A DNA stretch of 36,111 nt. It comes from Dinochytrium kinnereticum (taxonomy: Eukaryota; Chytridiomycota; Chytridiomycetes; Chytridiales; Chytridiaceae). How positions within the stretch are numbered: position 1 is the first letter of the stretch; every line of letters starts with the position of its first letter. Made by a program: the position numbers and the translations under genes. The notes beneath the pieces were generated by a model. It ran no database searches. It was not told where the DNA came from and saw nothing but the letters and a program-made list of their open reading frames with translations. Where the stretch lies: positions 1-36,111 of the forward strand of contig JADGJT010000219.1 in assembly GCA_027604005.1 (NCBI GenBank), written 5' to 3'. Positions 1-11,500 of the stretch are shown here, in pieces.

Positions 1-194
1 ACCAAAATCCAATCCAACCACCGAAACCTTCCACCAAACCCCACCACCCCTCCAACCAAAAAAAAAAACAACACACAAACAAACAAAAACAACAACAAGG
101 AAGTCAGAAAAACGCAATCTCTCAACAACCAACTTCCACCCACCACCCTCCAAAAAAAATTTTCTGTTTTAAGAAAAAGAAAACGACCCCCCTC
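1..194. promoter_or_regulatory. Upstream region of NDUFS4
   Basis: A/C-rich sequence with CCACC/CCAAC runs and an A-run at about 59-69. It is probably the 5' UTR and proximal promoter of NDUFS4; no specific motif is named. Confidence 0.4.
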
Positions 195-1361
195 ATGCTC
201 AGGTCAACGATCCATGCGCTTCGACCCGTTCGGTCCACGCCGCTCTTCTCACGAGCGTTGTCCACCAAGACCTCTGAGGACGCGAAGACAGAGCTTGTGA
301 AGGCTTCTACCGAGGCCGGGGGTGTCATTCCGGCTGATCTCATCTCTGGAAAGTGGAACTCTTTTTTTCTTTCTTCAAGGGGGGGGAGGGGGTGTTATCT
401 TGTTAAGCGAGGAGAGGGGGAAGAGGTTTGGGGAGATTGAAAATGGAGTGGAGTGTTGGTTGTGGAAGAATCTGGTGAGGTGTGGGTTACGTTTGGGAGG
501 AGAAACCCAAATCGAGTTTTTAGCTGAACGAGCACGTTAGGCTGTCTCGATACCCCTTCAACAAGCGACGACTTTTTAATGTTTATATATATTTTTGATT
601 CCGCCATTAATCCTTCCACCATCCCCATCGTTTTTTTGTTTTTTTTTATGTAATGCAGGCTGCCCTCCCGAAATCTCACGAAGGAAAGTTCGAATCTACC
701 GACCCGCCAACACCCCCACCCAATCTGGTTCTGCCAGGCCTAATCACTGGAAAATTGATTTCGATGTTCAAGATCGTTGGGAGAACCCTTTGATGGGTTG
801 GTCTAGCAGGTGAGAGGTTGTTTTTGAAAGTGTTGCGAGGAGGGGGGGGAAGAGGTCTTGGTCCCTCCCCACATTTCTCTTTTTTCTTCTTTTTTTGGCT
901 AGCTTGGGGGTTATCTTTCTTTGGGGTTGTGATTTGGGGAAGGCCTGGTTAGGCTATACTCTATTTTTTGGAATTTGTCTTTTGTGTGGAAACGCTTTCC
1001 CTCTAAACCCATATCCTGCCTTTTCCCACCCTCAACAGCGCCGACCCCGTCCAAGCCCTTCAAGTGAAATTCCTCACAAAGGACGATGCCATCCTCTTTG
1101 CTGAAAGGCAGGGTTACGATTACTGGATCGATCTTCCTAAGGAGGGCAGGATCGGGCCCAAGCTTTACGCTGACAACTTTAAGGTATGTGACGAAGAAAC
1201 CCCTCCCCCCCTCGACTTTTTCTTGCTGTAATCCTTGCCCAGACTCGGAACATTTTTGTGTTTGTTTGGTTGCCTTTGTTTTTGTTTTGTTTTGCTTTGG
1301 TTTGGTTTGCTGTTCACAAAAGTACTCGGCTGGAAAGCTTCGTATTGCGAGGACAAAGTAG
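195..1361 (+). CDS. NDUFS4: NADH:ubiquinone oxidoreductase subunit NDUFS4 (18-21 kDa accessory subunit of complex I)
   Basis: This is an accessory subunit of mitochondrial complex I, placed near the NADH-oxidising module. The exons I assign are 195 to about 348-352, 659-809, 1039-1183 and 1323-1361. The N-terminus is rich in Arg, Ser and Ala with no acidic residues at first, as expected for a mitochondrial presequence. The core carries the family signature: RKVRIYRPA, then HWKIDFD, RWENPLMGW, a conserved ADP turn, then FAERQGYDYW and YADNF, and the basic end RIARTK. Introns 2 (GTGAGA...ACAG) and 3 (GTATGT...AAAG) keep the frame exactly. Intron 1 does not: the only good donor (GT at 353) joined to the poly-T/CAG acceptor at 658 shifts the frame by one base (see findings). 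The start is the first ATG in the presequence frame. The family assignment is secure; the first junction is not. Confidence 0.9.
349..658 (+). other. Intron 1 of NDUFS4 with non-matching splice phase
   Basis: About 310 nt of T- and G-rich sequence separates the codon for the last presequence-side Gly (348-350) from the conserved PPE...RKVRIY block. The acceptor is a clear T-tract followed by TAATGCAG (ends 658). The nearest GT (353) gives phase 2 while exon 2 needs phase 1. A GA-AG intron 349-658 would restore the frame, as would a one-base indel in the GGAAAG run. Confidence 0.5.
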
Positions 1362-1758
1362 AGTGTGTGGCGGTGGTGGTGGATTTTTCGCTCTTTCCGT
1401 ATCTTTGTTTTTGTCGTTTGATTGTTTTTTGTTGTTGCTGTCTCTTTGGGCTTTGGGGGGGGCGTAGGGCTTTCGGTTGGGTCTTTTCCTATTCAATTTT
1501 TCGCGTTGGAATAAATGCGAGTTTATGATAATTTTTTGGGGGGGTGGGTTTTTTGCTCTCTCTCCTGATTTTGTGTTGTGGTTTCAGGCCATTCAGTTTG
1601 GAACCGTGGTTGAAGAGCAGGGGTGATCGATCACCATTGATCCCTTCTTTCTACGCTTCTGGTGCCAAGAAGAAGAATCAAAAAGAAAAAATGAAAAAAA
1701 AAAAAAAAAAAAAAGGAATCAGAGCCCATTCTTGAACCACCTCAGAAGCGGCGTGATT
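1362..1758. other. Convergent 3' spacer between NDUFS4 and the RlmN-like gene
   Basis: About 400 bp without a supportable gene. It contains TG/TTTG-rich sequence after the NDUFS4 stop, a T/G-rich stretch near 1528-1553, and a purine/poly-A block at about 1679-1715 that ends just before the stop of the opposite-strand gene. These are ordinary 3'-flank features. The open frames here are compositional. Confidence 0.6.
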
Positions 1759-3777
1759 TTATTGCTGAAGCGCTTTCAACCTTCCCAAAACCCTCACACC
1801 AACCACCAACACCGCGGCCACGATGGCCCCCCCCACCGCCCACCCAACCAGATCCCTCGAGGATTTAGGAGTGGTCACCCTCAACTTCCCCTTCTCATGT
1901 CTAACCCTCTTCCTAACAACAGGATTCGGCCTTCCACCCACCTTCCCCAAATCCTCCAAATCAACAACAGAAGGACCCTCACCAGGGTCCGCCCCACAAG
2001 AAGCCTTGTCGGCTCGCTTGATGACAAGCTGTCCACACGCCGAAGCAATATCGCTTCCAAGCTCCTGACGAACGAGCGTGTGAACGCCGTGCGATCGCAC
2101 CGTGTTCAGAAAGTCACGAAGGGTCTGCGGGGAGGGAGGTTTGTAATCGTGAGGGACCTCAGTGACATTGTACGGGATGACATTCAGCAAAACATCCATC
2201 CCGGTCAACAATTCCCCAAGCTGTCCAGCAACCTCCAGAGAATCATTCACACCAGCAATAAGCACATACTCAATCAAGATATGTCTCCTCCCATTCACCT
2301 TTGCCCCCACGTTCTGTCTCCCAATAAACTCCTTCGTCACCTCCATAATCTTCTCCAGTCGCCAGGCTTTGGACGTTGGAACGATTTGAACACGGAGGTC
2401 TTGGGTGGGTGCGTGTAGGGAGAGTGCGAGACCTATTTGCGGGAGATCTTTCATCAGATCTCTTATGCGGGGGACGACGCCGACAGTTGAGATGGTGATG
2501 CGGGTCGGGGAGAGACCAAAGCGAGCGGTGTCGAGCATCATGCGGATCGCGCTTAGTACAGAGGGATAGTTGTCAAGGGGTTCACCCATGCCCATGAACA
2601 CGACGTTGCGGATTTTTTCGATTGAGTTCGCGTGGACTATTTGATGGGGAGTAGGATAGATATGTTAAGATGTGGGTTTCTTTCAGTTAATGGGATGGGG
2701 AACATACCAAGCTGTTCAATGATCTCTCCGGTGGTCAGATTTGATAAAAGCCCCATCGTTCCGGTAGCTACCACCCGAGAGAGAGAGAAAACAAGAAAAT
2801 AGGCCATTAGCCGCACCCAAACAACAACAACAACAAAAAAAAAAAAAAAAAAAGATATCCAAAACAAATGCGTCAACCAAATAACACCAAAAACAACCCC
2901 CGCTTTCATCGAAAAAAAATCATAAAGCAAAGCTCACCACAAAAAGTACATCCCATGGCACATCCAACCTGTGAGGAGATACAAACCGTCGCCCTCTTAT
3001 TGGACTTGAAAGTTCTCCCGGCCTCCTCCAACTCCTTTGATCGCTTCTCTTTCTCATCTTGTGGGAAGCTAGACAGTTCTACATTTCCATATCCTAAAGA
3101 CAAAACAAAAATAAAATGGTAAGAGAACAAGAAAGAAGAAGAAGAAAACCGTAAGGGGGGTGGAGGGGGGTGTTTTCGAAAGTGACGTGAAATCCGATCA
3201 AAATGGAGAGTAGAGATGAGGATGTGATCTTGACGATAAGTAAAAACCAAAGATCAAGAGAGATTACGATTCGTGCAGCGCCACTGGCCAGCACAAACTC
3301 AAATCGTTGATGCAAAAAATCACTCAATTGAACCAAGCTTCAACCCTTCCACCTCCGACACCAATATCTACAAACCCCACCTCAACCCAAAAAAGAAACC
3401 TGAAAACGACAAAAAAACCACCTACGCATAATAACAGTCTCAACCCTCTGCCCATCCTGCAACTCGACCAATAACTTGGTGGCACTCCCATCCCCCGCCT
3501 CATTCCTCTCCAAAACCTTCGAGGTGCTGAACACAAATCCATCCGCAAGCACCTTCCTGGCGGCTTTCGGAATCTCCGGGATCTCATCAAAGGTTTTGGC
3601 TCCCTGTTGAAGAATGTGTCGGTGGATGGTTTGAATGTGCTTGTGCTTGATGTTGTGTTGGGTGAAGGCCGCTGTGAGGGTTTCGAGGTCGAAGATGGAG
3701 GCGGGGTGAAGGTGGCGGGTGCCTCGTTGGGGGGTTGAGGGGTGATCGGTGTCGTCGAGGGTAACCGAGGGGGTCAT
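1759..3777 (-). CDS. RlmN-type radical-SAM 23S rRNA/tRNA adenine-C2 methyltransferase homologue with a C-terminal hydrophobic tail
   Basis: In bacteria RlmN methylates A2503 of 23S rRNA and A37 of certain tRNAs using two SAM molecules; the eukaryotic homologues are little studied and often assumed organellar. The exons, read on the minus strand, are 3777-3426, 3093-2938, 2767-2708 and 2636-1759, giving 481 residues with all phases closing. The radical-SAM motif CxxxCxxC is C162, C166 and C169 (GCAMGCTFC). It is followed by ATGTMG, the SAM-binding FMGMGEPLDNY, the phrase ALSLHAPTQ and NVIPYN. The two Cys used for methyl transfer are present: C155 in ATVCISSQVGC and the one in the C-terminal DIASACGQL. 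Beyond the catalytic domain lie about 55 charged residues and a final hydrophobic stretch (GWAVGGAIVAAVLVVGV, about 454-470) ending in basic residues, which resembles a tail anchor. No mitochondrial presequence is evident. The start is the first ATG of the long exon. Confidence 0.9.
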
Positions 3778-4138
3778 GGCTTTGGGGTTGTTGAAGGGAG
3801 GTTTGTCGATGTGGCCAAAAAAAAGATTTGGAAGAGAGAAAAAAAACTGTGGTTTGTCGACTTCATACTCCTGCCATGGCTGGCAGATGGAAGCAACAAT
3901 CCGAACGAAATGTCTGAGAAATAGAGGGAGAGCTTCTTTACTTCTTTAATATCTAAGCTGGATAAACCAACAGCTAGAAAAATTCAATAAAAAACACAGC
4001 AACAACGGCAAAACCATAAACCCCTTTAAAAGAGAAAAAACAGAGGCTCATGACGGATAGGAAAACAGAAAGACGGTTGTTTATAGAGCTAAAAACAGAT
4101 TCTATAAATCGCCAAAACAAAGGAAGAGCCATAGCAAT
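3778..4138. promoter_or_regulatory. Spacer holding the RlmN-like gene's upstream region and the 3' flank of the next minus-strand gene
   Basis: About 360 bp between two minus-strand genes. It must include the promoter of the RlmN-like gene (next to 3778) and the 3' end of the 4139-5347 gene. It is A-rich on the plus strand. No TATA box or motif stands out enough to name. Confidence 0.4.
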
Positions 4139-5347
4139 CTAAACTCGGCCAGTTTGCTGTCTACGCTTGAGGTTGCGCTGGCGAATAACTAAGAGGGTAC
4201 CAACAGCCCCAGCAATCACAACAATCGGAACGACAATAGCGGCAATGATGCCTGCGCTGAGACCACTCTTGACAGGTTGGGAAATTGGGTTCGGTTCGGC
4301 GTGGATGATGAACTGGAATGAAGATACGGGGTAGAAACGGTTAGAGTGAAAAAAAGGGCAGAAATCGTGTGAAGGAATGTTATGCCAGGCTGTTAAGTGT
4401 CTGTTGTAAAGAATGAAAAATATACAGGAACGACAATAAAACTAGAGTAGAACACCACTGAAAATAAAAAGACAAAACGCCAAAAATGAAAGGAAAGAAA
4501 AGGCTAAGTGAAAGAAAAAGGGATCCAACCTCCTCAATATTGATCTGGCAAGCTCCATCAACAGGCTTCAACTTCCAAGTGAAGCGCATGCCAACCGCAT
4601 CAACGACATCTGTCTTCATAACACATCTATCGTCACGCACCAAGTTCACAGTGTCGTTAAATGTAGAGGTGCTGCATGAAAGCACATCATCGTAAGCAAG
4701 GGTTTTGACACCAGCGTTTGTCGTGTCAATGGTAACGATTGGCCTGTCGCCTGCAGAAGGAAATGACGGAGACAAGAATTTCAAGTCAGAAAAGAAAATT
4801 GACCTTTTTCTGGAGGTCGGAAAGTCGATTGAAACCCACCTTGAAGCCTATCACCCAGGGGTCCGTAAATGACTCGGTAGTCTACCACTTTGCGGGCACC
4901 CTCATCCGTCCAGTTGAAGTTGAACCTTTTTCCATTTCAAGATATTCAGTCGCTGGTATTCTATGCCCACCCGAGAATAAGGGTTTCATCACTCACCAAA
5001 CATCATTGCACTTTGGATCTATCAGAGATGAGATGAAAGACATCAGCAAAGCAGATCAACCCCGAACCCCATTCAGAAACAACGCATCCAAACAGCAGCA
5101 AGCATGGAGAAAACATAAACAAAAGCATAGAAGATGAGTGCTTGAATGGGCCCCTCGTGCAGAGCAACGCACCGGATTCAGACTGCCACCAGGTGAGATC
5201 GCCGGCATCAGCATCATTGCCGTCCAAAGTAGCCTGAGCAGGGACGCAATTCCTGCCCGCACAGGGGCCGGTGGAGTCCGTCGTTGAGGCGGAGGGGACG
5301 GCCTCCTGGGAGATGACCTCCTTGCTGTCCTTATTGGATGAGGCCAT
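4139..5347 (-). CDS. Single-pass membrane protein with a Cys-containing N-terminal domain, family not recognised
   Basis: My minus-strand model has five exons: 5347-5173, 5018-4997 (22 nt), 4925-4840, 4750-4530 and 4312-4139. All phases close and give 225 residues. The N-terminal 165 or so residues carry seven Cys (for example PCAGRNC, DPKCND, LSC, DDRC, GACQ) and an Asn-Trp-Thr sequon, as in extracellular domains. Then comes one strong membrane helix (about 187-208; GIIAAIVVPIVVIAGAVGTL) and a short, strongly basic tail (RQRNLKRRQQTGRV). Positive charges after the helix suggest N-out/C-in topology, yet the assigned start (MASSNKDSKEV) gives no signal peptide. A T-tract plus TTTAG lies just upstream on this strand (about 5372-5352), so a signal-peptide exon may be missing. 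I do not recognise the domain. It may be a cell-surface protein. Confidence 0.7.
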
Positions 5348-5517
5348 GACACTAAAAAAAAAAAAAAAAAACTAAAACTAATAATATTAAATTTTTATTA
5401 TTATCTGCAAAGCAAATTAATAATAACGAATTCTGATTGGAGATCAGCGCGCGATCGGCCGCCTCTCCCTCCCTGCCGCTGTTGCACCAAACCTTAACGA
5501 GCCAGCTCCTGTGCAAC
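5348..5517. promoter_or_regulatory. Divergent promoter between the membrane-protein gene and CFAP74
   Basis: About 170 bp lie between two divergent start regions. It has an A-run at about 5353-5371, an AT-rich part (to about 5425) and then a GC-rich part. The A-run could be a nucleosome-excluding promoter tract or, read on the minus strand, the polypyrimidine part of an intron. No firm TATA box is seen. Confidence 0.35.
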
Positions 5518-8500
5518 ATGAGGTGGGACAGCTGGCCCTCGCTACTCCCGCCGCGCACCGGATACAGCAGCACAATAACCTCAAAAATTGTCACGGGCTG
5601 CAGTCAACTGACAATCCCATCGCTGCCCCCAATGCCACCCCCGCAGCAGCAGCGGCCGTCCTCAAAGACCGCCTCCCAACAGCTGCAGCAGCAGCCGCCT
5701 TCGTCAGCATCAAAGGGACAGGCTGCCTCTGCCTCCGCTGCTGCTGGATCAAACCCATCCTCCTCTGACGCCGCTGCTGTCTCAAAGCCGAAATCAAGGA
5801 AAGAATCGGTGAGGGCCGTCTTTGTGCTTGATCTCAACCATAATCTCACCATTCTCCTTTCCTTTAAATCACCTCATCGTAATTATTTAATCTCTCTAAT
5901 TTGATTTAAACAGGCGCAAGGAAAGGAAAAGAAGTCCTTGAATGGCGGTCGAGAAATCTCTGCTGGCTCGTCTCAAACAGATTCAAAGAGATCAGCAAGT
6001 GGGGGCCCGAACGACGGCGGTGCATCCGAATCTCTTACCATCAGCTCCGACGGAAAAGATGCCGCCGCGAAAGGAGCAGAGCTTCATGGAGGAGGAGACG
6101 GGGGACCGCCTCTTCCCGAAGCAAAGCCAAAGATTGATCCAGAGAAACTCAAGTTCTTGCAAGATCCCGTTCCTCCAGAAGTGTTCTCTAAACTAGATAA
6201 TATTCTTGGAAAGGTTGTTAGGTCTTTGCCGAACCTCGCTGTTGCCTCTCAAAAGACCGTCGCCAAACAAGAAGAGCCGTCAATCGATCCTCCCGTCATC
6301 TTCTCAGGAACCGACGTTGTCGACCCATTATCGTCTCCGGAAAAGCCTCCGCCGTCGAGCTCTGTTCAAGAAGAAGAGCTCAAACAACCCGATTCCGCCA
6401 AGCTGCAGGCTCAACCAGCTTCCATTGGAGCAGACAAGAAGCGAACTCATTCTGTTGCAAAACTACTGGAGGATCCCGGGTTTTTGACGAGAGGAGTGAC
6501 GGATGATAATTTAATCAAGGCTTTAAAGTTGAGAGAGAGGCGATTGAAGCGGAGGAGGGATAGGGCTGCTGGGGTGCCGCCAGATCCTAATGACTCGGAT
6601 GATTCCTTGCTTGCTGAGCTGAAAGAGACAACGGATGATAAGCTTTTCCCAGGAGTGTCGTTTGAGGATGAGCTTGATTTCGCGGATGCAGTCATCGGTG
6701 AGGAATTTCCTATCTCTTTATATAACTTATGTGAAATAAACGCCTTCTCCCTGATACATATGTTCTAACATACTCCACACACACTCACACTCAAACAAAA
6801 CAAAATCTCGTAGACCCATCCCAATTCTCGACAAAGCTTCAGTTCCGTGATCCCCGCATGCTCGATACCTCGAAAGGCAAAATTATCAACCCCTCGCGAA
6901 AACCCGACACATCCTTCACAGAGCCCCCTAAACCCGACACCGACCCCGAAGATTTCATTCGATCTCTGACCCCCACGTCATTGTCACGCTACAAAAAATC
7001 CATCATCAAAAAGCACTATAAGAATGGTGTGCTGACCATGTTTAAGGGGAAGGATGAGATGAAAGTGAGTCATGCAAAGGTAGTTGCCAAAAAGGAGATT
7101 GAGGCTGTCAGGAAAGCTGCAAAGGAGAAAGAGAGCTGTTTGATTAGATTAGAGGAAGATTTAACCATGTGCCGGGTAGGACACTTTTTTTTTTCTCTCT
7201 TTTCTCTCTCATTTTTCTTTCGCATTTATTTTCTGCCTTGATCTTCGATTAAACCGACTGTCACTTAGGGTCAAGTAACAAAAGGAACTGCTGAAGCAAC
7301 CCGATTAGCGCGAGAGATAAAAAACATGGTAAACCACGAACCACGTCTAAAAGTCTCCGGCCTCCTCGTCGGTCGTCGCCAAACCAATCGTCTCCTGTCA
7401 ACTCCCGAAGACCCTCTAAACTTCCAAATCCCGACCGACCCCCACCTCACCCAAAACCGCGCCTTCAACGCCCTTAAAGAAGAATACCTCTCCACTAAAG
7501 AGCTCGTGCACCAGGCAACCCAAGCCATCCCACTCTTAGAGCAAGCCATCATCCCCACAGAGCATGATTTAGCCGCACTTCAGCTTCAGGAAAATAAGCT
7601 GAGGGAGCTTGATCAGAAATTGAGGGAGTCGGATGTAAGGGAAGAGTTTGAGTTTCAGGTTGTTGAAGAGTACAAGAGTGCTGAGAGGGAGAGGAAGAGA
7701 GAGAATAGGAGAAGGAAAGAGGAAAGGGAAAGACGGGTAAGGGAGGAGAGGGAGGAGAGGGAGAAGAAGGAACGCGAGGTTTATGAGGAGATACTGGAAT
7801 CCAAGAGGGAAAAGTTGCGAATGCGATACGAGGAAACAAAAACACAGGTAAATATATTAACTGTTTTACTGCCTTTAATTACGTGCTCCACCTCCTTCTC
7901 GATCTCCAAGTTATTAACCCTTTGTTTTCGGCCTTCCCAAACAACCCCTCCATCCGACTTCATAGCACGACCAAATCCGCAAAGCCCAATCCGATGTCGA
8001 AGCCTTGGAACAATCCCGAAAAAAAAAAGCCATGACCGACCTCTTCACCCGCATCACCAAAGTCCGCGCAACCCTCTCAAAGCTCCAAAAATCGAAAGAG
8101 TCTCTCACAGATGACGAGTCGGATCTCGGGGAATCACTGAAACTGATGGAGGGCGAGCAAGACCTGTCCGAGTCACTTGCGATCCGTCAAACACGTATCC
8201 AGATCAAGCGTCGAAAACTCCAAGCGGATTCAGAGGTGAAACAAAAATCGTTGGATCAGGAAAAGAGAAAGATGGGTATCATGAAGAAATTGTTGAGGGA
8301 GGAGATTATTGTTAATCGGATGGAGTATGCTGAAAGGGAGGAGAGAGAGTTGCATAAGGCTTTGATTGGGTTGGTTCCTTATAAAGAGGACAGAGCATTT
8401 GCGCCCATTAACTACTCTGAGACGCTTGAAAAGGCTTTGAGAAAACGAAAAGAGGAGATGCTGGATCGAATAAAGCGAGTCAGGGAGATTGAAAAGGAAC

Positions 8501-11500
8501 GGATGGACACGGTACTAGCTCCTCCTCACTACACTGAAAAAGATCATACCGATAAATCAAGCGTGCCCTCCCGCCAAGCGCATGGTATAGACCCATTCCC
8601 AGCAACAACACCTCTCGATGTAACCGAACCTAACCCAAAGCTCGCCCTTGCCGCGACTGAAAACACGAAAATCGTCCGACGTTTCCTCCCACCTCCAAAG
8701 CTCAAACCTCACAAAAAGGCTCCTCAAACGACCTCGCCCCTCCTCTCAACGTTAAGCTCAGCACCTCCATTCACAGCGAATCCCTCCGAAATAATTTTCG
8801 CCGATTACGACCCCGAAAAGGTGTACCGTAAAAAACTCCTACTCACAAACACTTCCTGTCAGGTCAACACATTCCGACAACTTCCTATCCCTGTTGACAT
8901 TGCTTCGTATTTCGAAGTTCTCGCTAGACCTCCGGGAAGGATGAGCGCTGGAATGGTGTGTGAAGTCGAGGTGGTGTTTCGGCCTCCTCCTGGGTATGAC
9001 CAGGATGTTACAAACGGTGTTGTGACGTTCTCGGCGGAGCATGGCGGTGATTTTATTGTGAAGGTTGGTTGCTCGACACGGAAATGTCGCCCTCGAATTG
9101 CAAGTGTAGGGGGTACCGGGATCATTGTGGAAAAACTCGACACTTTATCGACCCCTAGGACTCGTCTTTCGGTCCATAAAAGTGGGAAAGAAACGACCTC
9201 AACGGCTGTTTTAGAGGGGAGGAATAAGATTGTGGTTGATTTTGGAACTTGCGTCCTTGGGGATACTGTTTCACGAGTTCTTGAGATTATGAACGATGGA
9301 GCTTTGCCGACTGATTTTGAGATTGAGGAGATTAGTGGGAGCAGAGTGGAAGAAGTGATTGAATCTATTGAGAAGGAGGGAATGACGGATAGAAATAGCG
9401 GTAGAGACGTTTTATTTGATTTGCTCGCGTCAAAGTATTTGAAGAGTGAGACCTTGCTTGCTGAAAATGAGGGAAAGCCGGATGAATTGATGGATGAGGA
9501 TGAATCTGTCCCTGCTCTCGCAGTAGAAGACACTTTGGGAATGAGTGAAACGTCTGCAATGGTTGTCGAGACACAGAAGGATGAAGATCCGTCAGACATT
9601 GATCAACGCAACTTTACGGTAGCAAAGAACGAGCATGGTTTACTTCCAGGCCACGGATCGATCCCTATTCATATAGAATTTTCCCCTCCTTACGTCGAGC
9701 CTACAACCCTCGACCCAAACGATCCGGACATGGCCAAACGACCACCCAAAAAAATTGCCTACCAAGCTTTTTACATCATCAACTTCAAGCTCAAAAACGT
9801 AAACCCCCTCATCATAGAGTGCCGCGCTCGTCACCGTGAATCTCCTCTCTTCCTCGACATCAACGAAATAGATTTCAGTACCTGCGTCGTAGGATCAACT
9901 TACCGTCTCCCGTTGGTCATCCGTAACCGATCCAACATTGCCCTAAAATTCTGGGTGGAGCCCATCGGTATAGACCGTAAAATGACGATGGAACCCATTC
10001 ATTCCGCTCATGCCGATGTGACTGACCCAATTGGGAGTTGCCTTGCGTCTGACGGGATTGACTCGGAGGAGGAGGAGTATGCTGTAAGCCGTGACGCGTT
10101 TTCGGAGGATCCGTTTGGGAATAGGAGTGAGAGCTTAGTTGAGGGAAAGAGTGGTAGGCTGTCGGTGGGACCGAGTTACGGATTTGAGACATCGATGATG
10201 CCTCCTATGCTTGTTTCTTACGCGCATGCTGATCAATACGCAATGAGTGCGATTCAGCCAAGAGTTAGTTTCAAGCATGAAGGCTCGAAGCGGAAGACGG
10301 GAAAACGCAAAACTCAAAAGTCGAAGCGGAGCGATTCTTTAACGATGCAGATTCCTAAAATCGGGGAGGTTGAAGTGTCGCCACGGTTGGCTTTCATTCA
10401 ACCTTTTGAACCCTTCACGGTGTGGTGTAAGATAAGACCCTCACGAGGGTCGTTGGGGTTACGGGAAAATGGGTGCCATCCGTTTAAAATCCCGTTGGTT
10501 GTGAAATTTAACAACCACGGGATAGAGTCCCCACTATCCCTTTCTCTCACCGGAAGCATAACAACATCAGATCTCAGCTTTATCCTTCCCAACGGCGGAA
10601 CTTCCGAACTCTCGTTTGGCAGTTGCTCCGTCTACCTGACGAAAGAAGTCTCGATTCGAATTTGGAACCAATCGACCCTTCCTCAAATCGCCAAATTCGT
10701 GAGCTCAAGTCAAAGTCTCTCAGTTGTGTCCAACCGAAAGGTTATGACAGAGACGGGGTTAACGGTCATCCCACCTATGTCACAGATCATCAAAAAGATT
10801 CGATTCGAACCAAAAGAAACTGGAACCCATAATTTCCGGCTAATATGCCAAAGTATTTGGGAAAGAAAGTTTGAGATTATTTGTACAGGTATCGCAGTGA
10901 AACCCTTACTTCGATTCAGTGCTTCCTTTATTCAATTCCGAACAACTTCAATGGGAAGCTACGCCGAAGCCAAAGTCAAGCTATTGCGAGATAAGAGCGA
11001 AAACGAAGTCAGAAAACCAAAAGAGGCTTGGAAAGAGAATGCCACAATCAACTTTGACGAACTCTACAAAGACGAGTACGATGTCGTTGGGTTTGAATTT
11101 GGTGATCCTGAACTCATAAGCGTTCGAACCCGAAATGGAGGATACCTTACGGCGACCCAACTCTCAGCCATTCAAAAGGAAATCAGGGAGAGCCTCAAAA
11201 AAGACGCCGCTGAAGCCGAAGAAGCCGTGAAAAAAGCCAACAAATCCACAGCTAAAGAAATCAAAATCATCACTGGAACAAACGTTCATGCCTGGGAAGA
11301 AAAGTTCAATCCAACAGATTTCGCAAAACTCTTTGAGCAGGAGAGCACGATCATTCAAAATCGTAGGGTGCTTATTCAGAGGAGTATGGACGGCTTAAGT
11401 GAGACTCCTTCTGATCGGCTTCCACCTGCAATTGGGCGGAATGACACTCCGCCCATTGATATTTCTCCGAGGAAGGGGAGCTTACCGCCTGGAAAATCCG

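Noticed and set aside
1677..1712. Poly-A run as a retroposon tail
   Set aside because: No retroposed body, target-site duplication or reverse-transcriptase remnant is adjacent. Similar homopolymers are scattered through the spacers and introns.
1732..2418. Long plus-strand open frame of 228 codons opposite the RlmN-like gene
   Set aside because: It is the antisense of the conserved catalytic exon; its Pro/Arg/His/Asn composition is that of a shadow frame.
3268..3283. A possible 16-nt micro-exon in the RlmN-like gene between 3426 and 3093
   Set aside because: It kept frame only with a poorer donor (GTGGTT). Using GTAGGT at 3425 joins VIM-R-YGNVEL directly and matches the family, so no micro-exon is needed.
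4139..5347. The single-pass protein as a Na,K-ATPase beta subunit partner for the ATPase
   Set aside because: Topology is opposite (short cytosolic C-terminus rather than N-terminus), it lies 14 kb away, and no beta-subunit motif is present.
8859..9599. Minus-strand open frame of 246 codons inside CFAP74
   Set aside because: Ser/Thr/Pro-rich shadow of the acidic CFAP74 coding strand, with no domain or promoter evidence.
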